A DNA stretch of 63,726 nucleotides from Microcystis aeruginosa Ma_SC_T_19800800_S464 (GTDB taxonomy: Bacteria; Cyanobacteriota; Cyanobacteriia; Cyanobacteriales; Microcystaceae), in NCBI GenBank assembly GCA_007095785.1, contig SFBL01000001.1, positions 1 through 63,726 of the forward strand, written 5' to 3'. The notes under the pieces were generated by a model that saw only the letters and a program-made list of their open reading frames with translations, had not been told where the DNA came from and searched no databases. This document shows, piece after piece, positions 29,281 to 38,910 of this stretch. The position numbers and the translations under genes are program-made. Within the stretch, counting starts at the first letter, position 1. Each line of letters opens with the position of its first letter.

Positions 29281-29790
29281 TTACTGAAGAAAAGGTTGAA
29301 TGATTTCTGCGATCGCTTGCCGTTGGCAATCGTCATATCCCCAGCGTTCTAGAAAGGCTTGATATTCTCCTTGTCCGCTGTTTAAACTGGTGGCTAATTG
29401 TTGTAATTTTTCCCCTAAGACCTGCGATAATAACTGCTTAATTAGTTGGCCAGTTTTTTCTTGGACTTTCTCAGAACCTCGAGCATTTTCTTCATCTCCT
29501 TGACTGCGATGATAGATGACCATTGCCGTGGACATAGCCAAATTTTTAACTAATAATTCATTCACCAATATCGGGGAAGTTTTTAAAGCGGTGATTACTT
29601 CCAAACTAGGATATTCCGTATAGGATAAATCGCTGGTTAAATAAGTAACAAAAAATCCTCTAGCTCCATTTTCTGTTGAGACTAGATCAGTAAGTTTTTC
29701 AGTGATAACATTGGCATCTAAAAACTCAATTTGACTTAGTAAATCTTGAGTTTGTTGGATAGCATTTTCAAAAGTTATACCCATAACCAT
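29281..29790 (-). CDS. Conserved hypothetical protein
   Basis: 169 residues, predicted all-alpha and soluble, with no TM. N-terminus M-V-M-G-I-T-F-E-N-A-I-Q-Q-T-Q-D-L-L; the second Met (29784) is an equally good start. The C-terminus E-Y-Q-A-F-L-E-R-W-G-Y-D-D-C-Q-R-Q-A resembles cyanobacterial proteins of unknown function. Not recognised. Confidence 0.6.
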   Translation of the reverse strand: MVMGITFENAIQQTQDLLSQIEFLDANVITEKLTDLVSTENGARGFFVTYLTSDLSYTEYPSLEVITALKTSPILVNELLVKNLAMSTAMVIYHRSQGDEENARGSEKVQEKTGQLIKQLLSQVLGEKLQQLATSLNSGQGEYQAFLERWGYDDCQRQAIAEIIQPFLQ

Positions 29791-30002
29791 ACATAGCCTT
29801 CTGTGAATTTTAAGAGAAAAATACTAAGCATCTAAAGCATTTAACCAATTAGTTAAATCCTCCTCTGTCGAACAATCCAATAAAGCTTCCCCCACTCGTT
29901 CTAGATCATCAATATTCAAGGTCATAATCCGACTCTCTAGAGCCACATCAATAGCTCCTAACTTACGTTTAATCAGACGAATAATTAGATTTCTTTCTCT
30001 TG

Positions 30003-30080
30003 CTAAACCCTGTTCTAAACCCTGTTCTAAACCCTGTTCTAAACCCTGTTCTAAACCCTGTTCTAAACCCTGTTCTAAAC
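30003..30080. repeat. 12-bp tandem repeat coding for E-Q-G-L units
   Basis: TTCTAAACCCTG is repeated about six times without mismatch. Changes in copy number would keep the frame. Related short REEG repeats lie in the Rpn fragment at 63478. Confidence 0.85.
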
Positions 30081-30491
30081 CGCGGCGCATCCAACTGGTG
30101 GTAATCTGCATAACTCCCTCCTGTTCGGGTTGAATAAATGTGCTAATCTCCTGTTGAAATTCTATCTCCTCGGACGAGTTGAGATTGAGATAGGTATCGA
30201 CAAAGCCTGAAATTAATTGCATTCTAGCAGCATCTAATCTTAATGTTACCAATAATCTTAGACATTGTGCCTTAACTTTTGCTCTATCCTGATCGGCAAT
30301 TTTCATCTTCGCCATCAAAGCGGCTGCGACGGGATTAGCTTGATTGAGAAAATCTCGCCAATTCAAGCGATTTAACTGGACAACTTGATAGTTAAATTCT
30401 AACACTTTTAAGTCAGGAAACTCAATTTTGTATTGACGAATTGCTTCCTTTTGCGGACGATCATAGGAGAATATGACAATCGGATAAACTG

Positions 30492-30649
30492 CTGACAGGG
30501 GGACAAGAAGGCTGAAATCCATATATCATAAGCTTTTCATGGTTTTAGCTCGAAAAAGTTCGCCGCACCATATCTCGCTTATTAATAATAATTCCTAGTA
30601 AGCTTGCTCTTTGTTGGCAAGTTTTCTAGCTCGCTTGTCCCCCTGTCAG
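30492..30649. mobile_element. 158-bp MITE with perfect 16-bp TIRs
   Basis: TIRs CTGACAGGGGGACAAG (30492-30507) and CTTGTCCCCCTGTCAG (30634-30649) are perfectly complementary. Both flanks carry the 9-bp direct repeat GATAAACTG (30483-30491 and 30650-30658). No coding capacity. It inserted into the Rpn gene. A 9-bp duplication points to an IS4-like or other 9-bp-TSD transposase acting in trans. Confidence 0.93.
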
Positions 30650-31303
30650 GATAAACTGGTAAGGCAAATTTTTGATGCAGACGAGCGAAATAAGTAAACA
30701 TTCGCCGATTAAATTCGGGTTGAGAGCTAGACTGTGCTTCTAGATGAATTAAGAAAAATGATGATTGTCCTCGAAATTGAACTTGGGCGACTAAATCACT
30801 TTCATACTTTTCTCCTTCCGTGACATCGGTAAAGACTTCTTTGTCTAAAAATGTGATCTGATTAGGCTCTAAATAATTAATAATCTCAGGAAAAAACAAC
30901 TGAATAAATTCAACAAAAAAAGTCGTAATTAATTCCTTAAATAAACGATCATGGTCAATAACATTATTCATACCTAATAATTATAAACGGAGAATCTTTC
31001 AGCTTATCTTCATAACCTTTTGTCGTAATTATCAAGGTTTTCCCAATGACTAGCCCTAGGAGACAAAGAAATTAAATCCTCGATATTACCTTATTACCTT
31101 TCATAGTAGCACAAATTTTAGGGAGGGGCAATAGCAAATCCTATAGTAAGACGAGTAAGGACGAGGAGATAAAATGCCCAAGAAAGCGTACTTATCCGCA
31201 CATCCAAGTTCAGAGTAACCGAAAGATAGATAGAGAGCAAGTCAAGATTCGGTGGCAACAAGAAGATGGCACTGGTTAGGTAAAATATCTTGAGGATGGA
31301 CAA

Positions 31304-31515
31304 TCAAAAAGGCGACAGTAGCTGTCGGATTAGATTATCAATATAGTTTTAAAATTCTCAAAATATCTAATCAATTAGGAGAAGAAGGAGTTAAAAATAT
31401 CAAGAAAAAGAGTCAGGAACATCCGAGAGGAAAAGAACCTTTATTAAAGGAAAAACAATTCCAAAAATTAAAATTGAATAAATTCAGGGAAATTTACGGT
31501 AATTTTGCCGGTTAA
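31304..31515 (+). pseudogene. Transposase N-terminal helix-turn-helix relic (IS630-like)
   Basis: The frame reads V-G-L-D-Y-Q-Y-S-F-K-I-L-K-I-S-N-Q-L-G-E, then E-G-V-K-N-I-K-K-K-S-Q-E-H-P-R-G and L-L-K-E-K-Q-F-Q-K-L, stopping at 31515. It resembles the N-terminal HTH of IS630-type transposases; no catalytic domain follows. The rest of 30972-31578 shows nothing else I can name. Confidence 0.45.
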
Positions 31516-31578
31516 ATCAATTCCCTGCTGTCTCCATCCCAAATTACTGCTAGTACAAAAAGTCGATCAAATTTTAAA

Positions 31579-32559
31579 TTATCGATTGAGAATAGAAATA
31601 ATTCGATGATTTTGAGGAGTTTTTTCCTGAATTATAGGACGTAGTTGTTGCACCAGTTCCCGAGAGCGTCTTATTCTTGCTTCTGGTAATAAATGCTCAT
31701 GGGTATCGGCAAATAAACTAGAATCTGTTTGCAGATTAAGAGTTTTTGGATTGTAGATTAAAGGTACTATATTAGACAATTCTTCAATAGTTTTTTTAAC
31801 ATTTTTGACAGTGGTTTCATCAGTCTTAGCATAAACCCAAGAGAGAGAAACTACTAAATCAGCACCTTTAGCTTTTAACTCCTCTTGAAATTGAGCGATG
31901 CGTTTGAGGGAGTGTTGAGAAACAGGCAAATCAAATGTTCTAGCCCACCATTTACCTGTACGATGTTTGACTACGGTAGGATCTCCTTTTTCTGTGATTG
32001 GATCTGATAAATAACCCCTAGCTTTTCCTGTTTGTATAACATCAACAGCAGTTTTTAGTATAGCGCGTAAACTAGGAACTCCCATTAACCAAGTCTCGGA
32101 AACTAATTGTTCTAAGGGTATATTTCCTAAACCAGGTTTTCCAATGGCAACACTAAAGGGAACCGAACCAAATAAACCATCACCATAACCAATACCATCA
32201 TCATCCAGTAACATTAAATATTCAGGACTGAGAACAACTATATCCCCCGGACGTACCTGCTCTAAAATAATTGGGCAAATGACATTTAATCCCAAATCTC
32301 CCTGTAAACCAAAGTTAAAAACTGAGATTTTTAGTTCCTGTTCTATGAATTGAGAGTTAATACTATAATTTACCCCCGACCCCCCCGCAAAAATTATTCG
32401 TCTCGGTGCATCTATCTGCTTGGCAAAAGATACTTTTTGTTCGTACATTTGTAGAAGCCACTTTAATTCACCACCGTAGTGTACGTTATAAAAAAACCCC
32501 AAAGACCAAGCCACACCAACGGTAGCTAACCAAGGCCAAAAAGTAAACATTTTCTTCAT
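31579..32559 (-). CDS. Membrane-anchored SGNH/DltD-like protein
   Basis: 326 residues from ATG 32559 (GGGAG upstream). An N-terminal hydrophobic anchor (about 5-22) is followed by a lumenal domain with R-R-I-I-F-A-G-G-S-G-V-N-Y-S (block I-like, Ser near the G-G-S), V-F-N-F-G-L-Q-G-D-L-G-L and, near the C-terminus, F-A-D-T-H-E-H-L-L (D-x-H-like). This fits SGNH-hydrolase/DltD-like proteins that modify polysaccharides. Activity is inferred. First of the reverse-strand glycan cluster by position, last in transcription. Confidence 0.6.
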   Translation of the reverse strand: MKKMFTFWPWLATVGVAWSLGFFYNVHYGGELKWLLQMYEQKVSFAKQIDAPRRIIFAGGSGVNYSINSQFIEQELKISVFNFGLQGDLGLNVICPIILEQVRPGDIVVLSPEYLMLLDDDGIGYGDGLFGSVPFSVAIGKPGLGNIPLEQLVSETWLMGVPSLRAILKTAVDVIQTGKARGYLSDPITEKGDPTVVKHRTGKWWARTFDLPVSQHSLKRIAQFQEELKAKGADLVVSLSWVYAKTDETTVKNVKKTIEELSNIVPLIYNPKTLNLQTDSSLFADTHEHLLPEARIRRSRELVQQLRPIIQEKTPQNHRIISILNR

Positions 32560-32637
32560 AAGTTTAGCTCCCAGAGTTGAAGAACCAGAGGACAACTAGA
32601 GAATAACTAATTCTAGTTCAAAAAAGAGATAATTGTC

Positions 32638-35262
32638 TTATCTTTCCTGCCACAATTGCCAAATAGTTGCCACATATTTCCGTCCTTTTAACAAATAATC
32701 CCAGAGATTAATTCCAGTTTTACTCTCACCATAAATGCGGGGAACGCAAAGATAAGGAACTTCCACCAACTTATAACCTAAACGATTGGCACGGGTTAAT
32801 AAATCAATGCAGTATTCTCCATAATCTCCCTTTAAGGTAATTTTTTCTAAAACCTGAGAACGAACGGCAATAAAACCACTGGTATAGTCGTGAACTTGAT
32901 TGCCTAGCATCACGATGGCCATGCGATTAATAATCCAGCTTAACATCCGGGCCATGAGTCCGTGGGCAACATCATCACCCCCCGGAATCCAACGAGAACC
33001 TACGGCCATATCAGCTTTTTTAGCTCGAATTGCTGTGATTAATTGCGGCACATCTTCTGGAGGCATAGACAAATCACAATCCATCCAAGTAATAATTTTA
33101 GCCCCATACAGATTAATCGCGTCGTCAATACCTTTTTGTAGAGCCGAAGTTAACCCTTTCTCGTTGATTCTGCGACACAAAATTACCCCCGATTGGAATT
33201 GCGAATCTTGGGGAGGAGTGGGATATTGTTGGGCTAAATCTTCTACTATCTGCCAAGTTTCATCGGGAGAATTATCATCCACCACTAGCACTAAATAAGG
33301 ACTAGGAACACTAGCTAGTAAACGTTCAATTAATTGACTAATATTATCTCGCTCGTTATAGGTGGGTAAAATCGTACAGACTAAATCATTAGCTGCTGGA
33401 GTAATTGTTGGCTTATCCTCGGATTTTTGGGCTAGTAAACCTGTCTCAGAAGCAGATATAACTATTTCATAGAAAGGATACTTACCAATGATTCCAGAGC
33501 GATTTATGCCAATTTGAAACTTTTGTCCATCTTGGCTAAATTCCAGTTCTTCCGGTGGGGATTCTAAGAGTTGACAAGGGCGATAGGGATAGCAAACGTA
33601 GGGAAAACTAGACAATCCTTGACTAACTAATTCTTGGCATAGTTTAACCATGGCTTGACTATCTTCCACACGGAAGAAAGTTTTTTGTTTCTCCAAACCA
33701 AAACCCAAAACTTGTGCCGCATATTGATGAGAAAAGGCAACAATAGAATTAGTATCCTCTTCTATACTTTTGATGGCTGGTGCTATCCCCTGATGGGTTT
33801 TATAGAAAAATTCTCCCCCTTGATAAATGTTTTTGTAGACACCTATTGCCATTAAGATTAACAGTAAAACCCAACTTCCCTTGGCTACAAAAACTTCTTG
33901 GTTCGCCCCGACAATTTTTACTTGTTCCACCGTTAATAAGGTAACAAAGGGGATAAGAGGCAATAAATATCTCGGTCCCCATTGTTTCCCTCCCACCATG
34001 ACTTCTCCCGGGGCAATATCGACTAAACAAGACACCCCTACTGTGTAGATAAAATAGAGAGCATAGACAAAAAGCATTTGTTTATCTAGAGATATATTGC
34101 CGATGTCAAATAGATAACAACTAGCTAAAAGTATCAGGAAGTAAATGATATTGTTCTTGACTAACGCCTTGGTTTTGACCATTCCTTGCCGGCGAAGATT
34201 GACGAGAACAGCTAAGATGATAATCGCCGTTACACTAATTAAAGTTACGGGAATATCCCTAGCAAAATTCAATTGTTGACCGCTCCAAGTGAGCAGGTAA
34301 GCTAAGGGAATTATACAGATAGGAAAATGGACAAAAAAAGAGCTATTCAACTGATAAAAACTGGTCAGGGCTTCTTGAATACGTTTTTTCCAAGAAAACT
34401 CCTCAAGGACTAACAGAGCGTGAACTCCTAGAAAACGATTATAAATTAACTTATTGCACAACCACAGTAAAAACACACTAACAATCATGCCTAGCACAAA
34501 ACTAAAAGCTATTCGATTAGTTAGCAGAAATTCAGAAAAATTAAGATTTTGCTCGGTTGAATACCAAGCAAAAATTGAGGTTTGTTCTGGAGTTAACCCC
34601 AAGAAAACTAATAAAGTTAAAGTTGCCACTAGGGCCAGACATTCCGAGCGGAACCATACCGATAAACCCACTAGAAATCCGCCTAATAAATTGGGCAGCC
34701 AGCCACTATTAGCTGTATCGGGTAGAAAAAAAGCGATAACAATTCCCAAAAATCCTAAAGTAACAGCGAGGGTATGTTCACAATATATGGCACTGTATAG
34801 AGTTAAGGGAGAAGCAAAAATCAAAATAACCAATCCCAAAAGACCCCCCCAACTGTCTAGGGAAAAAGCGGGAATTGCTCTCGAAAAACTGAGCCACAAT
34901 ACCCAAGTTGATAGGAGGGGAATCAAGTAAAACCCCCGATAACCCCAAAGTTTATAAAAAAGGGAAGTTAGCCAAGAGAAGGGAAAAGGAAAAGAGATAT
35001 AATAACGTTGATTTAAGTAGTAGACAAAAGGGGGGCGATAACTGTATAAACCCTCTTGCCAAAGACGAGTAACCCAAGCTTCTGCGCGCTCAACTAAGTC
35101 AAATCGCCATTGACCATTACTTAGCTGACGAGCTAGTAAAGCTTTCAGCGCTCCATCGCCATTAAAAAAAACATCCTTGGGAACTGAAATACATAGATAT
35201 AGGGAATAAAAGCAACCAGAGGCAATTACTACCCAAGATAAAAATTCCGTGCCAATTATCAT
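32638..35262 (-). CDS. GT-C membrane glycosyltransferase fused to a DPM1-like GT2 domain
   Basis: 874 residues. Residues 1-480 have about ten TM helices and a GT39/GT-C layout with a loop acid in N-G-D-G-A-L-K-A-L-L. Residues about 635-874 are a soluble GT2 of the dolichol/polyprenyl-phosphate mannose synthase type: T-I-L-P-T-Y-N-E-R-D-N-I, V-V-D-D-N-S-P-D-E-T, D-C-D-L-S-M-P-P-E-D, G-S-R-W-I-P-G-G and a C-terminal W-D-Y-L-L-K-G-R-K-Y. One chain could charge a lipid phosphate with sugar and then transfer it. The domain order is unusual. Same strand as the aminotransferase and cupin genes. Confidence 0.8.
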   Translation of the reverse strand: MIIGTEFLSWVVIASGCFYSLYLCISVPKDVFFNGDGALKALLARQLSNGQWRFDLVERAEAWVTRLWQEGLYSYRPPFVYYLNQRYYISFPFPFSWLTSLFYKLWGYRGFYLIPLLSTWVLWLSFSRAIPAFSLDSWGGLLGLVILIFASPLTLYSAIYCEHTLAVTLGFLGIVIAFFLPDTANSGWLPNLLGGFLVGLSVWFRSECLALVATLTLLVFLGLTPEQTSIFAWYSTEQNLNFSEFLLTNRIAFSFVLGMIVSVFLLWLCNKLIYNRFLGVHALLVLEEFSWKKRIQEALTSFYQLNSSFFVHFPICIIPLAYLLTWSGQQLNFARDIPVTLISVTAIIILAVLVNLRRQGMVKTKALVKNNIIYFLILLASCYLFDIGNISLDKQMLFVYALYFIYTVGVSCLVDIAPGEVMVGGKQWGPRYLLPLIPFVTLLTVEQVKIVGANQEVFVAKGSWVLLLILMAIGVYKNIYQGGEFFYKTHQGIAPAIKSIEEDTNSIVAFSHQYAAQVLGFGLEKQKTFFRVEDSQAMVKLCQELVSQGLSSFPYVCYPYRPCQLLESPPEELEFSQDGQKFQIGINRSGIIGKYPFYEIVISASETGLLAQKSEDKPTITPAANDLVCTILPTYNERDNISQLIERLLASVPSPYLVLVVDDNSPDETWQIVEDLAQQYPTPPQDSQFQSGVILCRRINEKGLTSALQKGIDDAINLYGAKIITWMDCDLSMPPEDVPQLITAIRAKKADMAVGSRWIPGGDDVAHGLMARMLSWIINRMAIVMLGNQVHDYTSGFIAVRSQVLEKITLKGDYGEYCIDLLTRANRLGYKLVEVPYLCVPRIYGESKTGINLWDYLLKGRKYVATIWQLWQER

Positions 35263-35306
35263 AAAAGTCGGTTTTTATTCAAAAAATTTTCATCAATTTT
35301 TCATCC

Positions 35307-36434
35307 CTACTCAGCCTCAGCAAAAACTTGCTGAACTGCTTGGGCTACTCGCTCAATTTGCTCGTCCGTGAGAGCTAAACCGCTAGGCAGATAAAAACCC
35401 CTGCGCGCCAGTCTTTCAGCCACGGGACAGGAAATATTTTGCAATAATCCCATTTTGTGAAATACCGGTTGTTCGTGCATACACCAGAAAAAAGGACGCG
35501 TACCAATCTGATGTTTTTTGAGGCGTTTCATCGCTTCCATAGCATCAAAGTTAACCTCATCTTTGAGAACAACACCATAAACCCAATAAATATTTTCGGC
35601 ATAATCGGTTTGAGGTAGGGGCAATTCTAGACAGGGGATATTTTGCAATAATTCCCTGTAGCGTCTGCCCATTTTTCTCTTGCGCTCGACAAAAGTTTCT
35701 AGCTGTTCTAATTGTGCTAAACCCACTGCCGCTTGCAGATTAGTCATCCTCAGATTCCAGCCCAGTTCTTCGTGAATAAAACGTCGTTGGGGCTGAAAAT
35801 ATAAATTTCTCAGGGAACGACAACGCTCAAAAATATCCTCTTGGTTGGTGACAATCATGCCTCCTTCCCCGGTGGTAATATGTTTGTTGGAATAGAAACT
35901 AAAGATGCTGATATCACCGAAAGTACCACAGGGTTTACCTTGATAGGTTTGACCGTGCATTTCAGCCGCATCTTCAATAATTTTTAAACCATATTTTTGA
36001 GCTAATTCTAAAACTGGAGTCATTGCCACTGGTAATCCGTAGATATGCACCACCATTATCGCTTTAGTGCGGGGCGTGATTTTTGCCTCTATCTGAGCGA
36101 TATCCATGTTCCAAGTCTGCGCTTCGCAGTCCACCACCACGGGAATCGCCCCGGCTTTGACAATGGCAGCCCCGCAGGAAATGATGGTAAAAGTGGGGAG
36201 AATCACTTCATCCCCCGAACCAATTCCTAAAGCGACGATGGCCGCTTCTAAGGCCATAGAACCATTGCACAGGGAAACGGCATACTTTCGCCCAACAGCG
36301 AGGGCAAAATTTTCTTCAAACTTCTGAACGAAGGGACCTTCCGAAGAAATCCAACCGCTATCAATACATTCGTTAAGATACTGTTTTTCCTTGCCCGCAA
36401 GTAGCGGCTCATTGACGGGAATAAAGCTACTCAT
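35307..36434 (-). CDS. DegT/DnrJ/EryC1/StrS-family PLP aminotransferase
   Basis: 375 residues. Transfers an amino group to a keto-sugar nucleotide in surface-glycan synthesis. V-N-E-P-L-L-A-G-K-E start, G-S-G-D-E-V-I-L-P-T-F-T-I-I-S, E-D-A-A-E-M-H-G near residue 157, and the PLP lysine in F-Y-S-N-K-H-I-T-T-G-E-G-G. Its start overlaps the stop of the upstream cupin gene by 4 bp (ATGA type), so the two are translationally coupled. Confidence 0.92.
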   Translation of the reverse strand: MSSFIPVNEPLLAGKEKQYLNECIDSGWISSEGPFVQKFEENFALAVGRKYAVSLCNGSMALEAAIVALGIGSGDEVILPTFTIISCGAAIVKAGAIPVVVDCEAQTWNMDIAQIEAKITPRTKAIMVVHIYGLPVAMTPVLELAQKYGLKIIEDAAEMHGQTYQGKPCGTFGDISIFSFYSNKHITTGEGGMIVTNQEDIFERCRSLRNLYFQPQRRFIHEELGWNLRMTNLQAAVGLAQLEQLETFVERKRKMGRRYRELLQNIPCLELPLPQTDYAENIYWVYGVVLKDEVNFDAMEAMKRLKKHQIGTRPFFWCMHEQPVFHKMGLLQNISCPVAERLARRGFYLPSGLALTDEQIERVAQAVQQVFAEAE

Positions 36435-36964
36435 GCTATCTCTGCTCCCGCCATTTTAACCACAGTTTCCTCAATTCCTGTAAAGCGAGTTTTATCCTGA
36501 TTACCAACGTAGGGACCCTGTTTTACTTCAATCATTTCTACTTCTTCTAAGACTTGGAAACCATGGCCACCTTGTATCAATAAAACCACATCTCCATCTC
36601 TCAATATATGACTTTCTAGATATTGTTGGTCGTCATCATAGAAATCTACCCGCAGTTTTCCTCTTTTGATAATTAAGACTTCCTGGGTAAAAAATACTTC
36701 CCGTTGTACTTTGTTATGAACGTGGGGCATAATACTTTTTCCCGTCGGGTGTCTCATATAGGCCAACTGTTGGGAAAAATCATCGGGAGTTAGGAAATGA
36801 ATCCCCTCTTGGTTAAACTCTCGTCGGAGAATTATCGCTAAAACTTTACCCTCTTTCGTAACTTGGGAAATTGGCAAAGATTTAAATTGACTTTCTGGCT
36901 TATTTTTCTGATTTTGTTGGCGGAGAAAATCTAAAGATAAGAAGTCTGAGGCTAGTTTAAACAT
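36431..36964 (-). CDS. Cupin-fold protein (sugar-nucleotide related)
   Basis: 177 residues. Cupin motif: M-P-H-V-H-N-K-V-Q-R-E-V-F-F-T-Q-E-V-L-I-I-K-R-G-K-L-R-V-D-F (H-x-H then E) and G-D-V-V-L-L-I-Q-G-G-H-G-F. First gene of the aminotransferase operon. Could be a WxcM/FdtA-like isomerase or a regulator; not decided. Confidence 0.7.
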   Translation of the reverse strand: MFKLASDFLSLDFLRQQNQKNKPESQFKSLPISQVTKEGKVLAIILRREFNQEGIHFLTPDDFSQQLAYMRHPTGKSIMPHVHNKVQREVFFTQEVLIIKRGKLRVDFYDDDQQYLESHILRDGDVVLLIQGGHGFQVLEEVEMIEVKQGPYVGNQDKTRFTGIEETVVKMAGAEIA

Positions 36965-37392
36965 GAATTTAACCCCCCTATGGGATGGTTGTGAGAAAGG
37001 CTGAAATTGATTAACAGCAAAGAAGCGGCGAACCAGTGACTAACTTTTGTCACCCTCGTTAGGCCAATTTAATTTAATTAGCTAAAGCTTAATCTAATTA
37101 ACACGATGTTAATTATAGTTAACAGAAGGTTAATCCCGATCAAGGCAAGATGCTTCTACCATACATTTAAGAAAACACGGGAGCATCTAACTTTAGAAAT
37201 AGATAGAAATACTTAAGGGGTAAAAAAATAGGATTAAACAGGGGTCTCATGAAGATAAGCGGAACGATGGCGAAGCACTTGTGGAACATTTAGAACACAA
37301 GTCCGAGCATTTGTACTAAAATATCCAAGAGACGGCTAACTGCTATATTTTCTGATGACGATATAAATAGCAAAAACTATAGACGAATAGCT
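36965..37392. other. Divergent intergenic region before ycf46
   Basis: 428 bp with TTAA-rich DNA (37070-37130) and two inverted repeats: ACTTGTG...CACAAGT (about 37277-37302) and AGATGC...GCATCT (about 37148-37190). Likely promoters for both flanking operons; no gene is recognised. Confidence 0.4.
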
Positions 37393-38898
37393 ATGAGCTT
37401 TGGTGAAGAATTTGAATTACTGCTGCGGGCCCGTTATCCTCTCATCTATACTACCACCCTAGAAGAAGAACGTCTGGAAAAAGCGATCGCCGATATTGCC
37501 AAACAGAGCAATAACCGTGCTGTCTATGTCTGGGATTTCGTGGATGGTTATCAAGATAATCCCAATAACGAGAACTTTGCTCGGCGTAATCCCCTCCAAG
37601 CTCTTGAATTCGTCGAAAAGCTGCCGACTAACATCGCCGCGATCATAATTTTACGCGATTTCCAGCGCTTTTTAGAAGATATTTCCATCGCCAGAAAATT
37701 GCGAAATCTGGCCCGTTCTCTGAAATCTCAGCCCAAAAACCTAATTATCGTCGCTCCCGAACTGTCTATCCCCTCGGATCTAACCGAAGTAATCACCGTC
37801 GTCGATTTTCCCCTCCCCAGTGGCGAAGAAATTAAACAGGAAATCCAGCGATTAATCGCCGCCACCGGACAACCCGTCAAAGAACCACTCCTCGATGAAT
37901 TAGTGCTTTCTGCCCAAGGATTATCCCTAGAGAGAATTCGTCGGGTTTTAGCCAAATGTTTAGCCAGTCACGGCAAAATTGAGCCAGAGGACGTGGAATT
38001 AATTTTGGCAGAAAAACGCCAATCGATTCGTCAAACCCAGATATTAGACTTTTATCCCGCCACAGAGCAGATTTCTGACATCGGCGGCCTAGATAACCTC
38101 AAAGATTGGCTGATTCGTCGCGGTGGTGCCTTTAGTGAACGCGCCCGCGCCTACGGTTTACCCAATCCCCGGGGTTTACTATTGGTGGGAATTCAGGGGA
38201 CGGGTAAATCCCTGACAGCGAAAGCTATTTCCCATCATTGGCACTTACCGCTATTACGTCTGGACGTGGGGCGTTTATTTGGCGGATTGGTGGGAGAATC
38301 GGAATCACGCACCCGTCAGATGATTAATCTCGCCGAAGCTTTAGCTCCCTGTGTGCTGTGGATAGACGAAATCGATAAAGCTTTCGCCGGAGTGGATGGG
38401 AAAGGTGACGGGGGAACCACCGGACGGGTTTTCGGGACTTTTATCACTTGGTTAGCGGAGAAACAATCGCCGGTTTTTGTCGTCGCTACAGCTAATAACA
38501 TCCAATCTTTGCCCCCGGAAATGTTGCGAAAAGGACGCTTCGATGAGATATTTTTTGTCGGACTACCTAGCCAAAAGTCCCGCGAGGAGATTTTTAGCGT
38601 TCATCTGGGGAAAGTCCGGCCCCATAATCTAAAAAGTTATGATATAAAGCGACTAGCCTACGAAACTCCCGATTTTTCGGGGGCAGAAATCGAACAAACC
38701 ATCGTGGAAGCGATGCACATCGGTTTTAGTCAAAATCGCGACTTTAGCACCGATGATGTGCTTGAGGCCGCTAGTCAGATTATACCCCTGGCTCGCACTG
38801 CTCAAGAACAGATCCAGTTTCTACAGGATTGGGCAAAGTCCGGTAAAGCTCGTTTAGCCTCTCGCGATGATCGTTTTAATGTTAATCCTAACAGTTAA
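37393..38898 (+). CDS. ycf46: AAA ATPase, Ycf46-like
   Basis: 501 residues. N-terminal about 200 residues (S-F-G-E-E-F-E-L-L-L-R-A-R-Y-P-L-I-Y) precede an AAA domain with Walker A G-I-Q-G-T-G-K-S and Walker B C-V-L-W-I-D-E-I-D-K-A-F; arginine-finger region M-L-R-K-G-R-F-D-E-I. Conserved in cyanobacteria and red-algal plastids; linked by others to inorganic-carbon or CO2 responses. Followed 13 bp later by the SH3 gene. Confidence 0.88.
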   Translation: MSFGEEFELLLRARYPLIYTTTLEEERLEKAIADIAKQSNNRAVYVWDFVDGYQDNPNNENFARRNPLQALEFVEKLPTNIAAIIILRDFQRFLEDISIARKLRNLARSLKSQPKNLIIVAPELSIPSDLTEVITVVDFPLPSGEEIKQEIQRLIAATGQPVKEPLLDELVLSAQGLSLERIRRVLAKCLASHGKIEPEDVELILAEKRQSIRQTQILDFYPATEQISDIGGLDNLKDWLIRRGGAFSERARAYGLPNPRGLLLVGIQGTGKSLTAKAISHHWHLPLLRLDVGRLFGGLVGESESRTRQMINLAEALAPCVLWIDEIDKAFAGVDGKGDGGTTGRVFGTFITWLAEKQSPVFVVATANNIQSLPPEMLRKGRFDEIFFVGLPSQKSREEIFSVHLGKVRPHNLKSYDIKRLAYETPDFSGAEIEQTIVEAMHIGFSQNRDFSTDDVLEAASQIIPLARTAQEQIQFLQDWAKSGKARLASRDDRFNVNPNS

Positions 38899-38910
38899 TT
38901 TAGCACCAAT

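Larger units (their letters stand above)
29824..30971 (-). pseudogene. Rpn-family PD-(D/E)XK nuclease interrupted by a MITE
   Basis: The 5' part (30971 to about 30659) encodes D-H-D-R-L-F-K-E-L, E-S-D-L-V-A-Q-V-Q-F and F-L-I-H-L-E-A-Q-S, the Rpn (recombination-promoting nuclease/transposase-like) N-terminus ending F-A-L-P-V-Y-P. The 3' part resumes V-Y-P-I-V-I-F-S-Y-D-R-P. Removing the 158-bp element and one 9-bp target copy restores a continuous 326-residue frame. The C-terminal half has six 12-bp tandem repeats encoding E-Q-G-L units, then a DNA-binding-like helical tail. As read, the gene yields only fragments. Confidence 0.82.

Noticed and set aside
30003-30080. CRISPR array
   Set aside because: Repeats are tandem 12-mers without spacers and are in frame with the Rpn protein.
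31118-31303. 61-codon minus-strand frame
   Set aside because: Hydrophobic but with no start signal or neighbour support; lies in a relic-rich intergenic region.
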